Shown: positions 50,423 to 61,465, numbered from the stretch's first letter. The stretch: DNA of 64,000 nt from Typhlomys cinereus (GCA_023101885.1 JALPQD010000515.1:244501-308500), one strand, 5' to 3'. Numbers and translations: made by a program. Notes: generated by a model from the sequence alone, not told the origin.

Positions 50423-50458
50423 TGAATGAGCGACAGCCACATTCGTGTCACTCATTCA
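50423..50458. other. Inverted repeat, 13-bp stem, 10-base loop
   Basis: TGAATGAGCGACA at 50423-50435 pairs with TGTCACTCATTCA at 50446-50458 with one mismatch. It sits in a locally CpG-richer stretch and is not part of a recognised repeat. Confidence 0.6.
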
Positions 50459-50683
50459 CGGCGGGTCTCCCGGTCATGCTTCTGGCTCACTCCCAATGCA
50501 GAATGGAGGAAAGCAGGTCAGCAAGTAAGTTCAATACTGGATAATTCTCCCAAACAGAAAGATATGGGCCTCGTGCTGGAGAGGAGATGCCCACATGAGC
50601 CTTCACAGGATTTACAAACATCAAGGTGTCTGGACATATTCTAGTTCTCACACCCTCAAAATTGTTGGGTGATTGTGACTCCA

Positions 50684-50686
<3 letters not shown>

Positions 50687-50718
<32 letters not shown>
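50687..50718. repeat. (CT)n microsatellite
   Basis: Pure CT/TC run of about 32 bases. Confidence 0.95.
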
Positions 50719-50725
<7 letters not shown>

Positions 50726-50771
50726 TTACTTAGGGCATCTACTCAATTTCAATAATACAAGATGCATCTCC

Positions 50772-50785
50772 CTGCCCCCTGCTGG
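50772..50785 (-). promoter_or_regulatory. CTCF-type core motif at a SINE junction
   Basis: The minus strand reads CCAGCAGGGGGCAG, a good CTCF core. The left half is flanking sequence and the right half is the first bases of the SINE head, so the insertion built or completed the motif. Confidence 0.4.
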
Positions 50786-50974
50786 AGACGTGGTTCAGGG
50801 CTTAAGCCTTTCCTCACAAACAGAAGGACATGAGTTCAAATCCCCAGATTCCAAGTAAAAACTCCAGGAGGGAAGAACTTGAGAAATCCCAGAGTTAAGC
50901 AATAAGGAAGTGGAGCAATCCAGGATGATTCCTGGAGTCACCCTTGGGCCTCCACAGGGATACACAGTGCCTCT

Positions 50975-51049
<75 letters not shown>
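50780..51049 (+). mobile_element. tRNA-derived SINE (B2 superfamily), CA-tailed
   Basis: Head GCTGGAGACGTGGTTCAGGGC, B-box GAGTTCAAATCCCC, shortened middle, CACCCTTGGGCCTCCACAGGG and a CA tail at 50978-51049 with a short CG interruption. Confidence 0.75.
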
Positions 51050-52680
51050 CAGTGCCTTTCCCATTCAGTGTTCCCACTTGACTATGTCTTGAGGATCTTG
51101 TGCCATGATAAGCTTGTTGGAAATCACTTACTGAGGATCATCGTGGTCTTGAGGTTACCAATGATCGCCTAGGAGCATGGGGATCTTTAACATCTCTAAT
51201 GTCAGAGTCTTGCTCCTCATGGGCTGCCCAGGAGATGACCTGGATTCAATCTCAGTTTAAAGACAGCAAAGGTGTATTTTGAGTTTGAAGAGCAAAGCTA
51301 TAATTCCCAGAGAATCAGTGTGCCAGGCTCTGAAACTATCTGCAGCATTATGAACCTAGGTCCATTTATTCGATGAATAATAAGTTGGTAGTAACTTTGT
51401 GCCCACTGTGACACAAGTCACTCAAGCTGTGCTCTCAAGGATCTGACTGGGGGACATGTGCGTGACATGTGCCAGTGAATCCTGGGTGGCTGACGATAAG
51501 ATGAGGAAGTGCTGGTGTGGCGGGAGCCCGCACTGAAGCATCTAATGCAGCCTCCTGTAAGTCACTGTCTCTGTCCAGTTTTCTAAAGAGAATGGAACAT
51601 CTCCCGTACATGGGGCATCAGATGCCAGGCAGTGTACAGGGCCCATCAAGCAGTGCAGAGATAAAGAATATGGGCGTCTTGCTCGCAAGGAGTTCACAGT
51701 CTAGGATGAGGGAGTCTCTTTCGTGTCTCTCCTGGAAAACAAATCCTGAGTAGAAACCAGTGCAATAAGCATATGGAGTGTGGTCACGTCTCAGAGGCAT
51801 CTGCACAGCAAACCTTAAGGAATATGTGGGGTTTCAGAGGTGAACTTGGAAGAATGGGGGAACATTCCTTTCCCCACCCTGTTTGCTAAATCACCCTCCA
51901 TTGCTTCCTCTTTTTAGAAAAGGTCTGTGGGTTAAAACTAGAAGCAAATGCCTAGCTCAAAGGTGCCCAAGGTAGATTAGAAGGGTTGGGGGGTGCTGCT
52001 CCACACGCTGCTGAGCACAGACACGCAAACACAGGTTTCACGGAGCACTTGGGAGTGAGCAGGAGCCTTTCGATCTCATTGTGATCATCCGTCCCTTTCT
52101 GATTCAACAAAAAAGGGAAACTTCATACTGACTAAGCAGCACCCTCTAAGTATAAACATTCTCCTAATGCCATTGCACCATTACATACTCTTTCCTCACT
52201 TCTAGTGCTTGCCGTTTCGCTTCCTGTTTCTGCCCCCTCTTATTTCTTCCTGATACAGCCCGGGATTTGTAATTTTTTTATAATGAAATTGGTCTTTAAA
52301 TGTCTCTGGAATTTTTTTTTAATTTGAATTTCCTCTCGCCTTTTCTTTTTTCTTCCCCGCTCCTTTTCTTCAGATGTGGTTGAGAAATAGATACCTATTA
52401 AGCATACCAAATGCCAGGTCAAATAAAGGATGAAGAGAGACCCTGGAGCTGCCCCAGGCCATGGCAATGATCTGCCGACAAGGTGGAGAAGAGTGGAGAT
52501 AAGTGAAGAAAATATGGTGGTGGCAGCACAGCAGGCTTGGGAGCTACAGGGGGCCTTCACGCTGCAGCAAGGGAGAATCTGCTACAAGGACTTTTTGGCA
52601 ATCCATTCACTGAGCACCGATGGGTGCCAAGCGGTGCGGTGAGCATTGCCTTCCTGTGTCTCCTGATCTCAAGTGAGTCT

Positions 52681-52800
52681 ATGAATTGGACGTTTTTGTT
52701 ATTTTTCCCACCTTAGTGATGTTACAAGGTCAAGAGGTCTCTCCAAGGTCACAGAGCCAGGAAGGAGCTGGTCGGAAGTTTAGACCAAGTTTTATAACTC
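52681..52800 (-). mobile_element. MIR SINE fragment
   Basis: CTCCAAGGTCACAGAGCCAGGAAG matches the reverse complement of the MIR core segment (consensus CCAAGGTCACACAGCTAG). Confidence 0.5.
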
Positions 52801-52864
52801 TAAAGCACCAAGATTAATGTCGCCATGCCACGCCATCCCTTGCGTCTCCTCTGGACTTAGTTTC

Positions 52865-52960
52865 TCTTTCAGGTGGTTGATAGGAAGGTTAAAAGAGATG
52901 TAATTTCAAAGGCCTAAGCACAGCAGGTGCCAAGTAAAGTGTGGTATCGTCATTATCACC
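52865..52960 (+). mobile_element. MIR SINE 3' fragment
   Basis: GGTTAAAAGAGATGTAA, CCTAAGCACAGCAGGTGCCAAG and TCGTCATTATC follow the MIR 3' end (GGATTAAATGAG, GCTTAGCACAGTGCC, GCTATTATT) in order. Confidence 0.5.
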
Positions 52961-53380
52961 ACCATCATTATCATCACTATCACAATCTTATATAAAGATT
53001 CACAGGAGAAACATGAAGAGGGCCTTGGGTTTTTTTCCTAAAAGGCATATTATTTGGTTTGTTTTAATTAGATCTGTATTCCATATTTATTCTATTCTTG
53101 TTTACAGAACTAGGAAAAAATATATTTGTGGGTTTTGAATTTTCAGCACTATTTCTAAAAGCTTGTCCTTTTGGAGCTGAGTTGTCCTTGAACCTTTATC
53201 AAAACTTGTTTGTGTGCTTACGTGAAAGCCTAGAGGTGCAGCCTTCATTGCACTCAGTGGGACACACACAAGAGGGGACACCAGGAACTCCCAGAAGCTC
53301 ACCAACTTTTCATGAAATAGCCTCAGTGTGTCAGTGCAAGGCAGAATGGTCTCTCAAGGTCGTTGAAGGTCATCCCCAAC

Positions 53381-54011
53381 TGTTGGGATCACCCTGAAGG
53401 AACACCCCTGCCGAGGAACTGACTCCAATCCTCCCAGAGATAAGATGGCCAACTTCCCTGTGAAGGGATTATGGGGATGAGCCCTTCCTATCCAACATAC
53501 AACTTGATCACTAGCCCCCATGTGGGCCCAGGAGCAACTAGGTTGGGCCCCAGTGGGAACTAACCAATGAGAAAAAGCCAGTTTCCCGGGCTTGTCTAGG
53601 TGTATAAATATGCCTGGCCCTGGCAGCCATCTTTGGCGCCCTAGCTCCTCCTGGCACTTGGACTCTTGAGTTCTTTCTGGCTCCTTGCTTCTCATGGATT
53701 CCTGACGCCTGCCCCTCGTGGCACTCTGCATTTCTTGTTCCTTGCTCCTCATGGATTCCATTCCTAGGGTCCATGAGTTCTCCAGGGCACCTGCCCCTCG
53801 TGGCACTCAGGATGCCATGGGTCCATTTCTAGCTCCATGAGTTCTTCAGGGTGCCCTAGCCCCTCATGGCACTCCACATCTAGAGCCCATGAGTTCCAGT
53901 CTTTCTCTCCTCTAATAAACTCTACCTTAATCCTCTGCACGTGTTCTGGTTTCAGTCTTCTACTCAGGAATACAAGAACCCTGCAACATGGGGACAGTTG
54001 ATCCTGTAACA
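53381..54011 (+). mobile_element. Endogenous retroviral LTR
   Basis: A 631-bp unit that starts TGTTGGGATC and ends CTGTAACA, giving the short inverted TGTT...AACA ends of retroviral LTRs. Promoter-like parts are in order: CCAAT box 53564-53568, TATA box 53603-53610, polyadenylation signal AATAAA 53914-53919. A primer-binding-site-like sequence follows two bases after its end, so this is a 5' LTR with the start of the leader rather than a solo LTR. No gag, pol or env frame follows. The interior is deleted or truncated soon after. Confidence 0.8.
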
Positions 54012-54013
54012 TT

Positions 54014-54031
54014 TGGCCCCTGAACAGGGAC
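54014..54031 (+). mobile_element. Retroviral primer-binding site, tRNA-Lys3 type
   Basis: The 18 bases that begin two positions after the LTR end match the complement of the tRNA-Lys3 3' end at 16 of 18 positions. That primer is used by MMTV-like betaretroviruses and lentiviruses. With the short inverted ends and CCAAT/TATA layout, a betaretrovirus-like (ERVK) origin is the best guess. Confidence 0.65.
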
Positions 54032-54295
54032 CCTGAATCCTCTGGTAACCACAAAGGGATATTTAACACAGAGAAAAGACTGTTCCCGCAACAAGTGGGC
54101 TATTTGTTTTTGATTACTTTGCAGAGTCCTGAAGTGATTGTTTTTTGACAACTTAGTCCAGTCTCATTTTATTTCCTTTCAAATGTGATTTTTTTTCTTC
54201 ATCAAATATAAACAGGATTGTTTTTTACTATCACTGATCATTTTACTATTATAATCTAAGTTGATATAAATATTATTTGACTACTTTAGCCTAAT

Positions 54296-54452
54296 TTTTT
54301 TAATTTTTTTTTTAAAGACAGGATCTTAAGTAGTCCAAGTTAGCCTCAAACTTGCTGCACAATTCAGGCTGGACTTGAACTTCTGATTGACCCTCTCAAC
54401 TGTACCTCATGAGTGGCAGGATTACAGGTGTGTGCCCCCATGCCCTGCTACC
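54296..54452 (-). mobile_element. B1 SINE, reverse orientation
   Basis: T-rich start, AAGACAGGATCTTAAGTAGTCC, AGGCTGGACTTGAACTTCTGA and GGCAGGATTACAGGTGTGTGCCCCCATGCC are the complement of the 7SL-derived B1/Alu body. Confidence 0.75.
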
Positions 54453-55960
54453 TTTACAGCTTTAACAGCTGAGAGTGTCTGTGTCGTCAGTGTTGGTATT
54501 TTCAATTTATGACAAAAGTTTCTAACCCAAAACTTCACTCAGAACCTTATTCCACCTCAGGCTAACAGCCTACTGCAAACCAACACGTCGGAACCTTAGG
54601 TCCTTGTTCCTAAAGTCATGACATTACAACCTTTCCCACCTTCCTCACGGAGTTCCTCTACAAACTGGTTAAGTCCAAATATGTGAAAGGCTTTCAACAA
54701 CTATAAAAAAATTGTAAAATATACATATGTCAATGAAGTGAGCCAACAAAATAGTCATTACTATAACCAAAACTGTTTAAATTAAATAGCTTAATATAAA
54801 TTAGTTAATTAAGCAAATGAACACTATGTTATACATATTATGATCTTTACTTACTGAGACTAATCTTTGAAAAGACATGATTAAGGGGGAAAAATCTGAG
54901 CAAATATTTGTTAGTGATCGATATAAAAGATGCAACCACTAATTCAAAAATAGGATTTCCCTCAAGAAGTGTAAATTCTTTAATAGCACTGTACTCGGAA
55001 AGAATTCCATACAAATAGAACATGTACCTTAACACAAGAAAACAGGGATGGAATATTTTACAGGACAGAGACCATTTGGGTGATTCAATCCAGTTGCCCC
55101 TCTAACCAAACACTTAGGTTTATTACAGTGTTGAAGTCAGTTCCATAAATGTCAGAAACCACAGTTCTAACATTTAGTCATGTGAAACACGTCTGCCTAC
55201 TTCCAAAGAACGCGTGATATATAAACGTTTGTCTCACAGCGGCTGATGTGGTGAAATTACCGTCTGCTTTTTAACGTTTCAACTAACTATTTCATTGCCT
55301 TGCCAGGGCCCGTGCCTTTGGTGGCTGATGTTTTAAATATCTGCCATTTTTGCTCCTTCAAGGCAGGTAACCCAAGTGCATTTGGTATTTCTGAGGATGT
55401 CGTGTTTCATGTCTTGCTTATTTGTAAGCACCACTAAAATGGCTTTTCTTAGTTCTTCTTCCTCCGACATGGCAACTAAACTCTGATTTGGAAATGCCAG
55501 TTCCATCTCTGTCACAACTGTCAACTGCATCTGTTTGAATACTAACATCTCCAGTATGGCCTGATATTTGTCTGTCCTCCTAAGTCCTAAACTTGGAATT
55601 TAAGGTATTTATTATATGTCTCGGTCTCTACATTGAATCCAGTAATAGGAATGGTAGTAACGACTTCTCCAACCTGTTATCTGTACAAATTGTGATTTCT
55701 TTCCCCAGCACCAGCTAATCTCAAAATTAAATCCTCATTTCGCTGGTTCCAAAGAGACTGGAAAAAAAAAATACTTGAGAAAAAGCCCCCACGATGACCT
55801 ACCAGTCTGCCCTCTCCGGTCCTCTGAGACAGGTTGGGATTGGGCAGCGACTCCTCTAGCCCGGGCACTGCCAGCTCCAGGGTCTCGGCCTCCAGCTCCG
55901 AGGTGGTCTCTCAGTCTCACATTATTTGTAGCGGACTTGTCTACCTCTTTGCTCTGCCCT
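54453..55960. other. Intergenic DNA, no gene
   Basis: AT-rich until about 55.7 kb, then GC-richer up to the SINE at 55.97 kb. No supported frame. Confidence 0.5.
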
Positions 55961-55965
55961 TACTT

Positions 55966-55967
<2 letters not shown>

Positions 55968-56017
<50 letters not shown>

Positions 56018-56250
56018 ATAAGAGAACCCTTGAGTGTATGCACCTGTGGAGTCCCAAGAGTGACATTGGGAATGATTCTGGATCGTTCTACCTCCTTATT
56101 GCTCGAGTTTCCCAGGTTTTACCTTCCAGAACTAGAACTGCACGCCACCACCACATCTGCCAGGCATTTTCACATGGGGTCTGGGATCCGAACACAGGTC
56201 TTTTTGCTTGTAAGGCAACAGCTTGAACCCTGGAGCCGTCTTCTCATCCC
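55968..56250 (-). mobile_element. tRNA-derived SINE (B2 superfamily), reverse orientation
   Basis: TG tail at 55968-56015, then TGCACCTGTGGAGTCCCAAGAGTGACATTGG, TTTCCCAGGTTTTACC and the head complement GGGATCCGAACACAGG...TTGAACCCTGGAGCCGTCTTCTC. Same family as the copy at 42539. Confidence 0.75.
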
Positions 56251-58924
56251 TGACCGTTCGTGGAGTTGTAATCGGAATGTCCATGAGATCTCATATTCCA
56301 GACACCTCTATATTTTATGGAGCTCGAAGTAGATGGATCCAAGAGACGTTTCACCTACCTCTACCTTGAACTCAGTTTATTCAGCATCTTGGGGTGATTA
56401 CAGTTAAAAGTATCCTAAAATATCCATCTTTATAGAAACTTTTAAAACATGAGCTGCTGAGTATATTTGCCCAGCAAATGAGGGAGGCTCAGCAGGTCAG
56501 AGAATGGTCAACATAGAAACCAGGGTCTATGCCCAGGAATTCTCAGAGACCGACAATAATGAGGTGCCTCAGAGACTTTAGGATTTTGAAAACCTGGGAA
56601 CAGTCACACCTTTACTTGTGAGGAGGCTACTCAGACGAAACAGAATGTCAAGTGTCTTTACTGTGGGCTGAATTCTCACACTTCAGGGAGGTGCTACCCA
56701 GCCTCTCACACTGGCCAGAAGCTGTGTTGGCTGTTAGAAATGTTCCGTGGCTAACAGTGCATGGCCACTCGGCATTACATAATAAAAGCAGCTTCTTTGG
56801 CAAGCAAAGAGATTTGAACACCTTGGGGGCTGGGCAGGGGATATTTGAAAGCAACTCCGGGGCTAAAAATGAAGAGCAAGCAGGAGGCTTGCGGAGATAG
56901 GAGTGTCTGAGACTGACTTCACCCACTTCAGATACCACCTGGACGCTCTTTCTCGTGCTCATCCAACACCCCCCCCCACACACACACACATACACACACG
57001 CACACACTTCAGTTCCCATGGATCATATCAACAGTTCAGTACTGCTGCCCTGCCTAACCTATCACCTCCCACCACCTCTTCCGCCACGTAGAGGACCCAG
57101 GTCTCCTTGCAGCAGGATTGTTCTTGAGACAGAGTAATGAAATGGTGGGAAGACCTTTCTACCAGAGTGCACCATGAAGCCTGGGAAGGTGAAGGTAGTA
57201 AGCGGTGAGCTCTGACACCTGTGTCTGTGGAGCCGTGAGCGACTGCAGTCCTTAGTGGTCACTAGGCCATGCCCAGGAAACTGAGGTGGTCTCTAAGACT
57301 CTGCCCAGTGTTGAGGGCCTAAAAGAATGACTTGCCTGAACCGGCTACACATGGAAGAGAAGAAGCAGGAAGGGTCTGAGAGGAAAGAGATATGTGAAGA
57401 CAGGGCGTGCTAGGAGGTCACATTTGGCCTGAGGGCTGTCTTATAGGCTGATAGATGCTCCTAGCCTTAGTTATATGTCAAGTGCCTAATCTCCCCCTCC
57501 ACTCTATCTCTCTTTCTCTCTCTTCCTTCTTCCCTTCTCCTTCGTCTCTCCCCTTCCAACTCTGTGGAAGTCCACGCACAGTTGCAGATGACGGCCGTTG
57601 CAGGTTAGACCCTGTCCAGCCTCAGGAGACTGTTGCCGCTCAGGGAAAAGCCGGAGAACCTGTCAGCTAGAAGACGGGCATTATTTAATCTCACTAACAA
57701 TTTGGTTTCTAGATTCTTTATTTTTAGAATAGTGAAGGAAGGGTGTCATCGAAGATGTGACCTCAGGTGACTGAAGGTGTTGGGGTTTGGGGCTTGATAG
57801 GCTGGGAAATTTCATTTTAAACTCTCAAGATCTCACCTTTCCCTAAAAAAAAAAAAAAAAAAACAACTCTTTTTTAAAGCTCCAGGACCCGTCTTGAGGA
57901 GCATGCACAAAGCCAGGTGCAGAACTCTGCAGTTCTCGCCTCTCCCCCTCTCTCTGGGTGTGGGAAGGGTTTTAGCCCTCCCAGGTTGCAGCTCTGTCCA
58001 GAGTCCCAGTGCGCCGCGCTGGGGCATGTGGCGCCCTCTGGTGCCCAGTAGCTGCATGTGCAACCCACCCTTTGTGCAGCGCTCATTTCTACCTTCTCTG
58101 ACCCGGTTCCTCTGGTCCAGGCGCCAAGGCTCTTTTGCAGAGTACAGCCCATAGGAGTTAAAGCAGATTTCACGTCCACAGCAAGAGAGCACAGACAAGG
58201 TCATTATTACATGCAGGTTGTAAGTGTTTTCTATATGCTAAGCAGAGGACTCTAAAATAGGAATCAACACTCGACATGCAATATTCCCTCCGCGTGTGTC
58301 AGGCATCTTCTAGGAAGTAAGACGTAAGCGGAGATCCCCACGAAGAGAGGGAAAGAGAAAATCATAAGAACTTAGGGTGGAGCCTTTTCGGGGCAGCTGA
58401 GGACATCCAGGGCCATGCCTGTATTTTCCAGGCTTGGGGAGCAGCAAAGAGGCAGCCGAGAGGAGGGTGGTTTGGAAATGAGGTCAGAAAGGTGTCCAGG
58501 GACAGATGGTAAAGAGCCTTCTAGGCGACAAAGGACTTTGGCTGTGGTTCCCAGGGTATGACCAACCACTGAATCTTGAACAAAGGCAAAACGCGACCTG
58601 ATTTTTCTTTTTAATCTCTGGCTTCTGCGAGGGAAAGAGAAAGGAGGCCTGGGAGGAACCCCGGGCAAGAGATAAGCACATCTGCTACGAGGTCTGTTTC
58701 CCTGAAAGAGATTAGGCATCTAATTCAGAGTACACAGGAAGCGGAGACCAGGAGATTCCAGATGCACTAGTCAAAGGCTGTGTGTTGTGGTTTGTACCTG
58801 CCCAACTTGGAGGAATGCTGCTGTCTTCAGAAGCTGGGTAGGTTGGGGGCGTGCGAGGGACATGGGGATTTGACAAGTCTGAACTGACTGTCAAACTCTA
58901 GGTATCGATGCTAAGTTCTCCATC
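56251..58924. other. Intergenic DNA, moderately GC-rich
   Basis: No coding exon is supported. Contains C-run and CA repeats at 56969-57007, an A18-type homopolymer near 57845-57863, and a GC-richer segment 57900-58200 with a CTCF-type motif. That segment could be a distal promoter or untranslated exon of KCNA2, which lies on this side in other mammals; this is inference without sequence proof. Confidence 0.4.
58031..58044 (-). promoter_or_regulatory. CTCF-type core motif
   Basis: The minus strand reads GCACCAGAGGGCGC, a strong core match (ACCAGAGGGCGC), in a locally CpG-rich stretch. Confidence 0.5.
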
Positions 58925-59105
58925 CTTACTCTTGTTTCATTTTGTTTTATTTTGCTTTTGTGAGTCGGGTTTATTCGGTCTCCTTTTGAATAGTTTTGGT
59001 TAATCTGGAATCTCACTGTGCTAGCCTCAAATTCAGAATAAGCTTCCTGTCTCCGTCTCTCCAGTGGTGGGATTACAGGCATGCAACATCATGCCCACCT
59101 CCCCT
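58925..59105 (-). mobile_element. B1 SINE, reverse orientation, diverged
   Basis: T-rich start, then GGAATCTCACTGTGCTAGCCTC, CCAGTGGTGGGATTACAGGCATGCAACATCATGCCCACC, the complement of a B1 body. Confidence 0.7.
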
Positions 59106-59124
59106 GTATATTTTCTTATGTTCT

Positions 59125-59166
59125 CCCTTCTCTCTGTCTCTGTCTGTCTCTCTGTTTCTGTCTGTC

Positions 59167-59203
<37 letters not shown>

Positions 59204-59210
59204 TTCCCTC
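59125..59210. repeat. (CT)n/(CTGT)n microsatellite
   Basis: CTGTCT and CT units mixed over about 85 bases, directly after the B1 element. Confidence 0.85.
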
Positions 59211-59911
59211 GGCTGAAAGTCAGAACTTCCCATTGTCCCTCCAAAAAGAAAGCAGAAGTTTCAAATTAAAAGAATAGAGGGAGTGGTTTTTTTTTCCAGG
59301 CCCCACAAAGCCAAATGGCAGAATGGAGGAAGTCAGGTTTCAGAGTCCTGAGGCTCTCCCGGAGCCTTGAGGAGAGAAGGAAGTGTGTTTCCACACAGGC
59401 TGAAAGGACACTGTCCCACTATGTGAGTGGTGGTCACATGAACAGACAGGACCCCCACCTTTTGGGACAGTCTTCGGTCTTCCCTGGGTCTTGCCCACAG
59501 TTAGGTGACATCTTAGCATCCTTCACTTGATACCAGTGAGCTTTTTCTCATCAGTTAGTGAGTTTCTTCAGAGTGAAGAGCAATTTTACCCCTCAACCTT
59601 GACCACCTCCAGGGTCTTTCTACTTTCCAATCCTGTCCAAACCATCCCAGCTTTCCCACATCTGGATATTAGGTCTCATCTTTAGACCAAGGTTTCTTCT
59701 ACCAAACCAGATGAACAAGGACAAACTACTTTGTATGATAGTCCAACCAAGCTTTTGTCAGAAAGCTCTAAAATATTGGGATTTTTTAGCTCCACAGATG
59801 CTGCTAATCAATGATTTATTCTTGCCTGAAGCAAAAAGTGCTGACCCCAATGTAGCACTAGCATTATCCTGAGAAGGGACATGGTGATGCTGGAAAGACA
59901 GGGAAGGAACA

Positions 59912-60010
59912 TCCCTCCCCTCCTTCCATCTTTCCCCTCCTCCTTCCATCCCTCCCCTCCTTCCATCCTTCCCCTCCTCCTTCCATCCCTCCCCTCCTTC
60001 CATCCCTCCC
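59912..60010. repeat. 37-bp tandem repeat, about 2.6 copies
   Basis: A pyrimidine-rich unit of 37 bases (CCTCCCCTCCTTCCATC plus a CTTCCCCTCCTCCTTCCATC-like half) repeats with few changes. Each unit is itself a duplicated TCCCCTCC(TCC)TTCCATC half. Confidence 0.75.
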
Positions 60011-60107
60011 TTTTGCCACAAAGTGAGCACTCTGAAGACTTCTGTATGTCATCCTTTCTCAACTACTCTGCCATGCTAGAGGGACTCGTTCTTCCCCAAG
60101 GCTCCAA

Positions 60108-60650
60108 ATGTCCTTGATGTCTCTCCCCAAGCCCCAGGCTCCACCTGAGCTTGCTGCATTGATGCTTATCTACTCAACAGTGGAGGGGCCTGGAGCTGCC
60201 CCATCAGGGAAGCCCCGTCTCCCCAACAGCTTCTTGCTGATGCTGTTCACTTTACCTCCATCATCCCTGCCCCGTTCGTTCCCTTGCCACCTCTCATCAG
60301 GAAGCAACCGCCTCCTCCCTGTTTCCATTACAAACTACATAGCATTTGTCTTTTTGAGGTTATCATCTGTTAGAATTCTCTTTCTGAAACACCAGTTGAT
60401 TCCTGTCTGCCTCCCATCCCAGACTCGCAATGGTTCTCTAGTGCCTCCAGCACCCAGCAGCTCCCAGCTCCTCACACATCCTTTCCCCGTCTCGTGGCAG
60501 TGTCTTTGCCTGTGGTGCCGCGTCCCTCCATGCCACATTCTTGCTGTACGGGACCAAGGAGGCTGCTTCTTTGCTGCGTGGCCGATGTCCCCTTACCTTG
60601 GAATTCACTCATGCACTTAGGTGTTTATTTTGTAGAAATGAATTAAGCAC
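60108..60650 (+). mobile_element. Possible old L2 LINE sequence
   Basis: Pyrimidine-rich DNA with L2-like phrases (CCCCAACAGCTTCTTGCTG, CATCCCAGACTCGCAATGGTTCTC). A 170-codon frame spans it but has no recognisable protein features. Confidence 0.3.
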
Positions 60651-60855
60651 CCAGCATGCTCAGTCTCTCCTCATGGAATATGAATTCTAATATAAAGGAA
60701 ATAAGGTAATAAGTAAGTGCCTAGCAAACTGACAGGTAGTAGCACTTGACATGAAGAGAGATGTGGAACAATAATACAAGCTGCTTGAGATAAGTTGGTC
60801 CAGGAGCCTTCCTTCAGGGAGTGAAGGAGGGAGGGAAGGGAAGAAAGAAGAAGAG

Positions 60856-60932
60856 AAGGAAGGAAGGAAGGAAGGAAGGAAGGAAGGAAGGAAGGAAGGA
60901 AGGAAGGAAGGAAGGAAGGAAGGAAGGAAGGA
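60856..60932. repeat. (GGAA)n microsatellite
   Basis: About 19 uninterrupted AAGG units, bordered by degenerate GAAA/AGAAG sequence on both sides. Confidence 0.95.
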
Positions 60933-61367
60933 AAGAAAAGTACAAAAAGAAGGAAGAAAGACACTAAAGGATAATTGGTATAGTCCCTGAAGTTGTATGC
61001 ATTTTGGGGTGGTTATATGGAAAAGTTAAACTACAGTGACTAATAATTGAGAGGAATGAGATGGTAAAAAGGATTTACTTATCTTTGAGCTGGATGTGAA
61101 GATTCTCTCCCATGATTTGAGAGGACTTCAGATGTATGGTGTTTGTCCCCTAGAGCTTTGCTTGGATTTTCTTTGGACTCTGTTGAATTCTGAGGAGCAG
61201 GGAGTCGGCCCTGGTCCAGGTCCCAGGCAGGAGGAGAGAGTGTTTAGTGTGGCTGCGCAGATCACCTGGGACCTGGGGTGTGGCCTGAGACCTGGGGCGT
61301 GGCCTAGGGGCCTTACCTAAGAGGCAGGGCAGAGAGACAAGCAGATTTCCCATCAGAATGTCTAAAC

Positions 61368-61465
61368 CTCAAAGCCAGGGTAGCAGAGCGCACTTGTAGT
61401 TCCAGCGACTCCAGGAACTGAAGCAGGAGAACTGCTTTGGATCATAAGTTTAAGACTAACCTTCT
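61368..61465 (+). mobile_element. B1 SINE fragment
   Basis: AAAGCCAGGGTAGCAGAGCGCACTTGTAGTTCCAGCGACTCC, GAACTGAAGCAGGAGAACTGC and AAGTTTAAGACTAACC follow the first 95 bases of B1. Diverged and truncated. Confidence 0.6.

Larger units (their letters stand above)
51050..53380. other. Intergenic DNA with old MIR traces
   Basis: No gene is supported. MIR-like sequence lies at 52681-52800 (reverse) and 52865-52960 (forward). Frames of up to about 106 codons have no recognisable content. Confidence 0.5.

Noticed and set aside
60108..60620. 170-codon frame, the longest away from KCNA3
   Set aside because: Serine, proline and leucine-rich translation of a pyrimidine-rich, L2-like stretch. No domain, no splice context and no codon pattern to support a gene.
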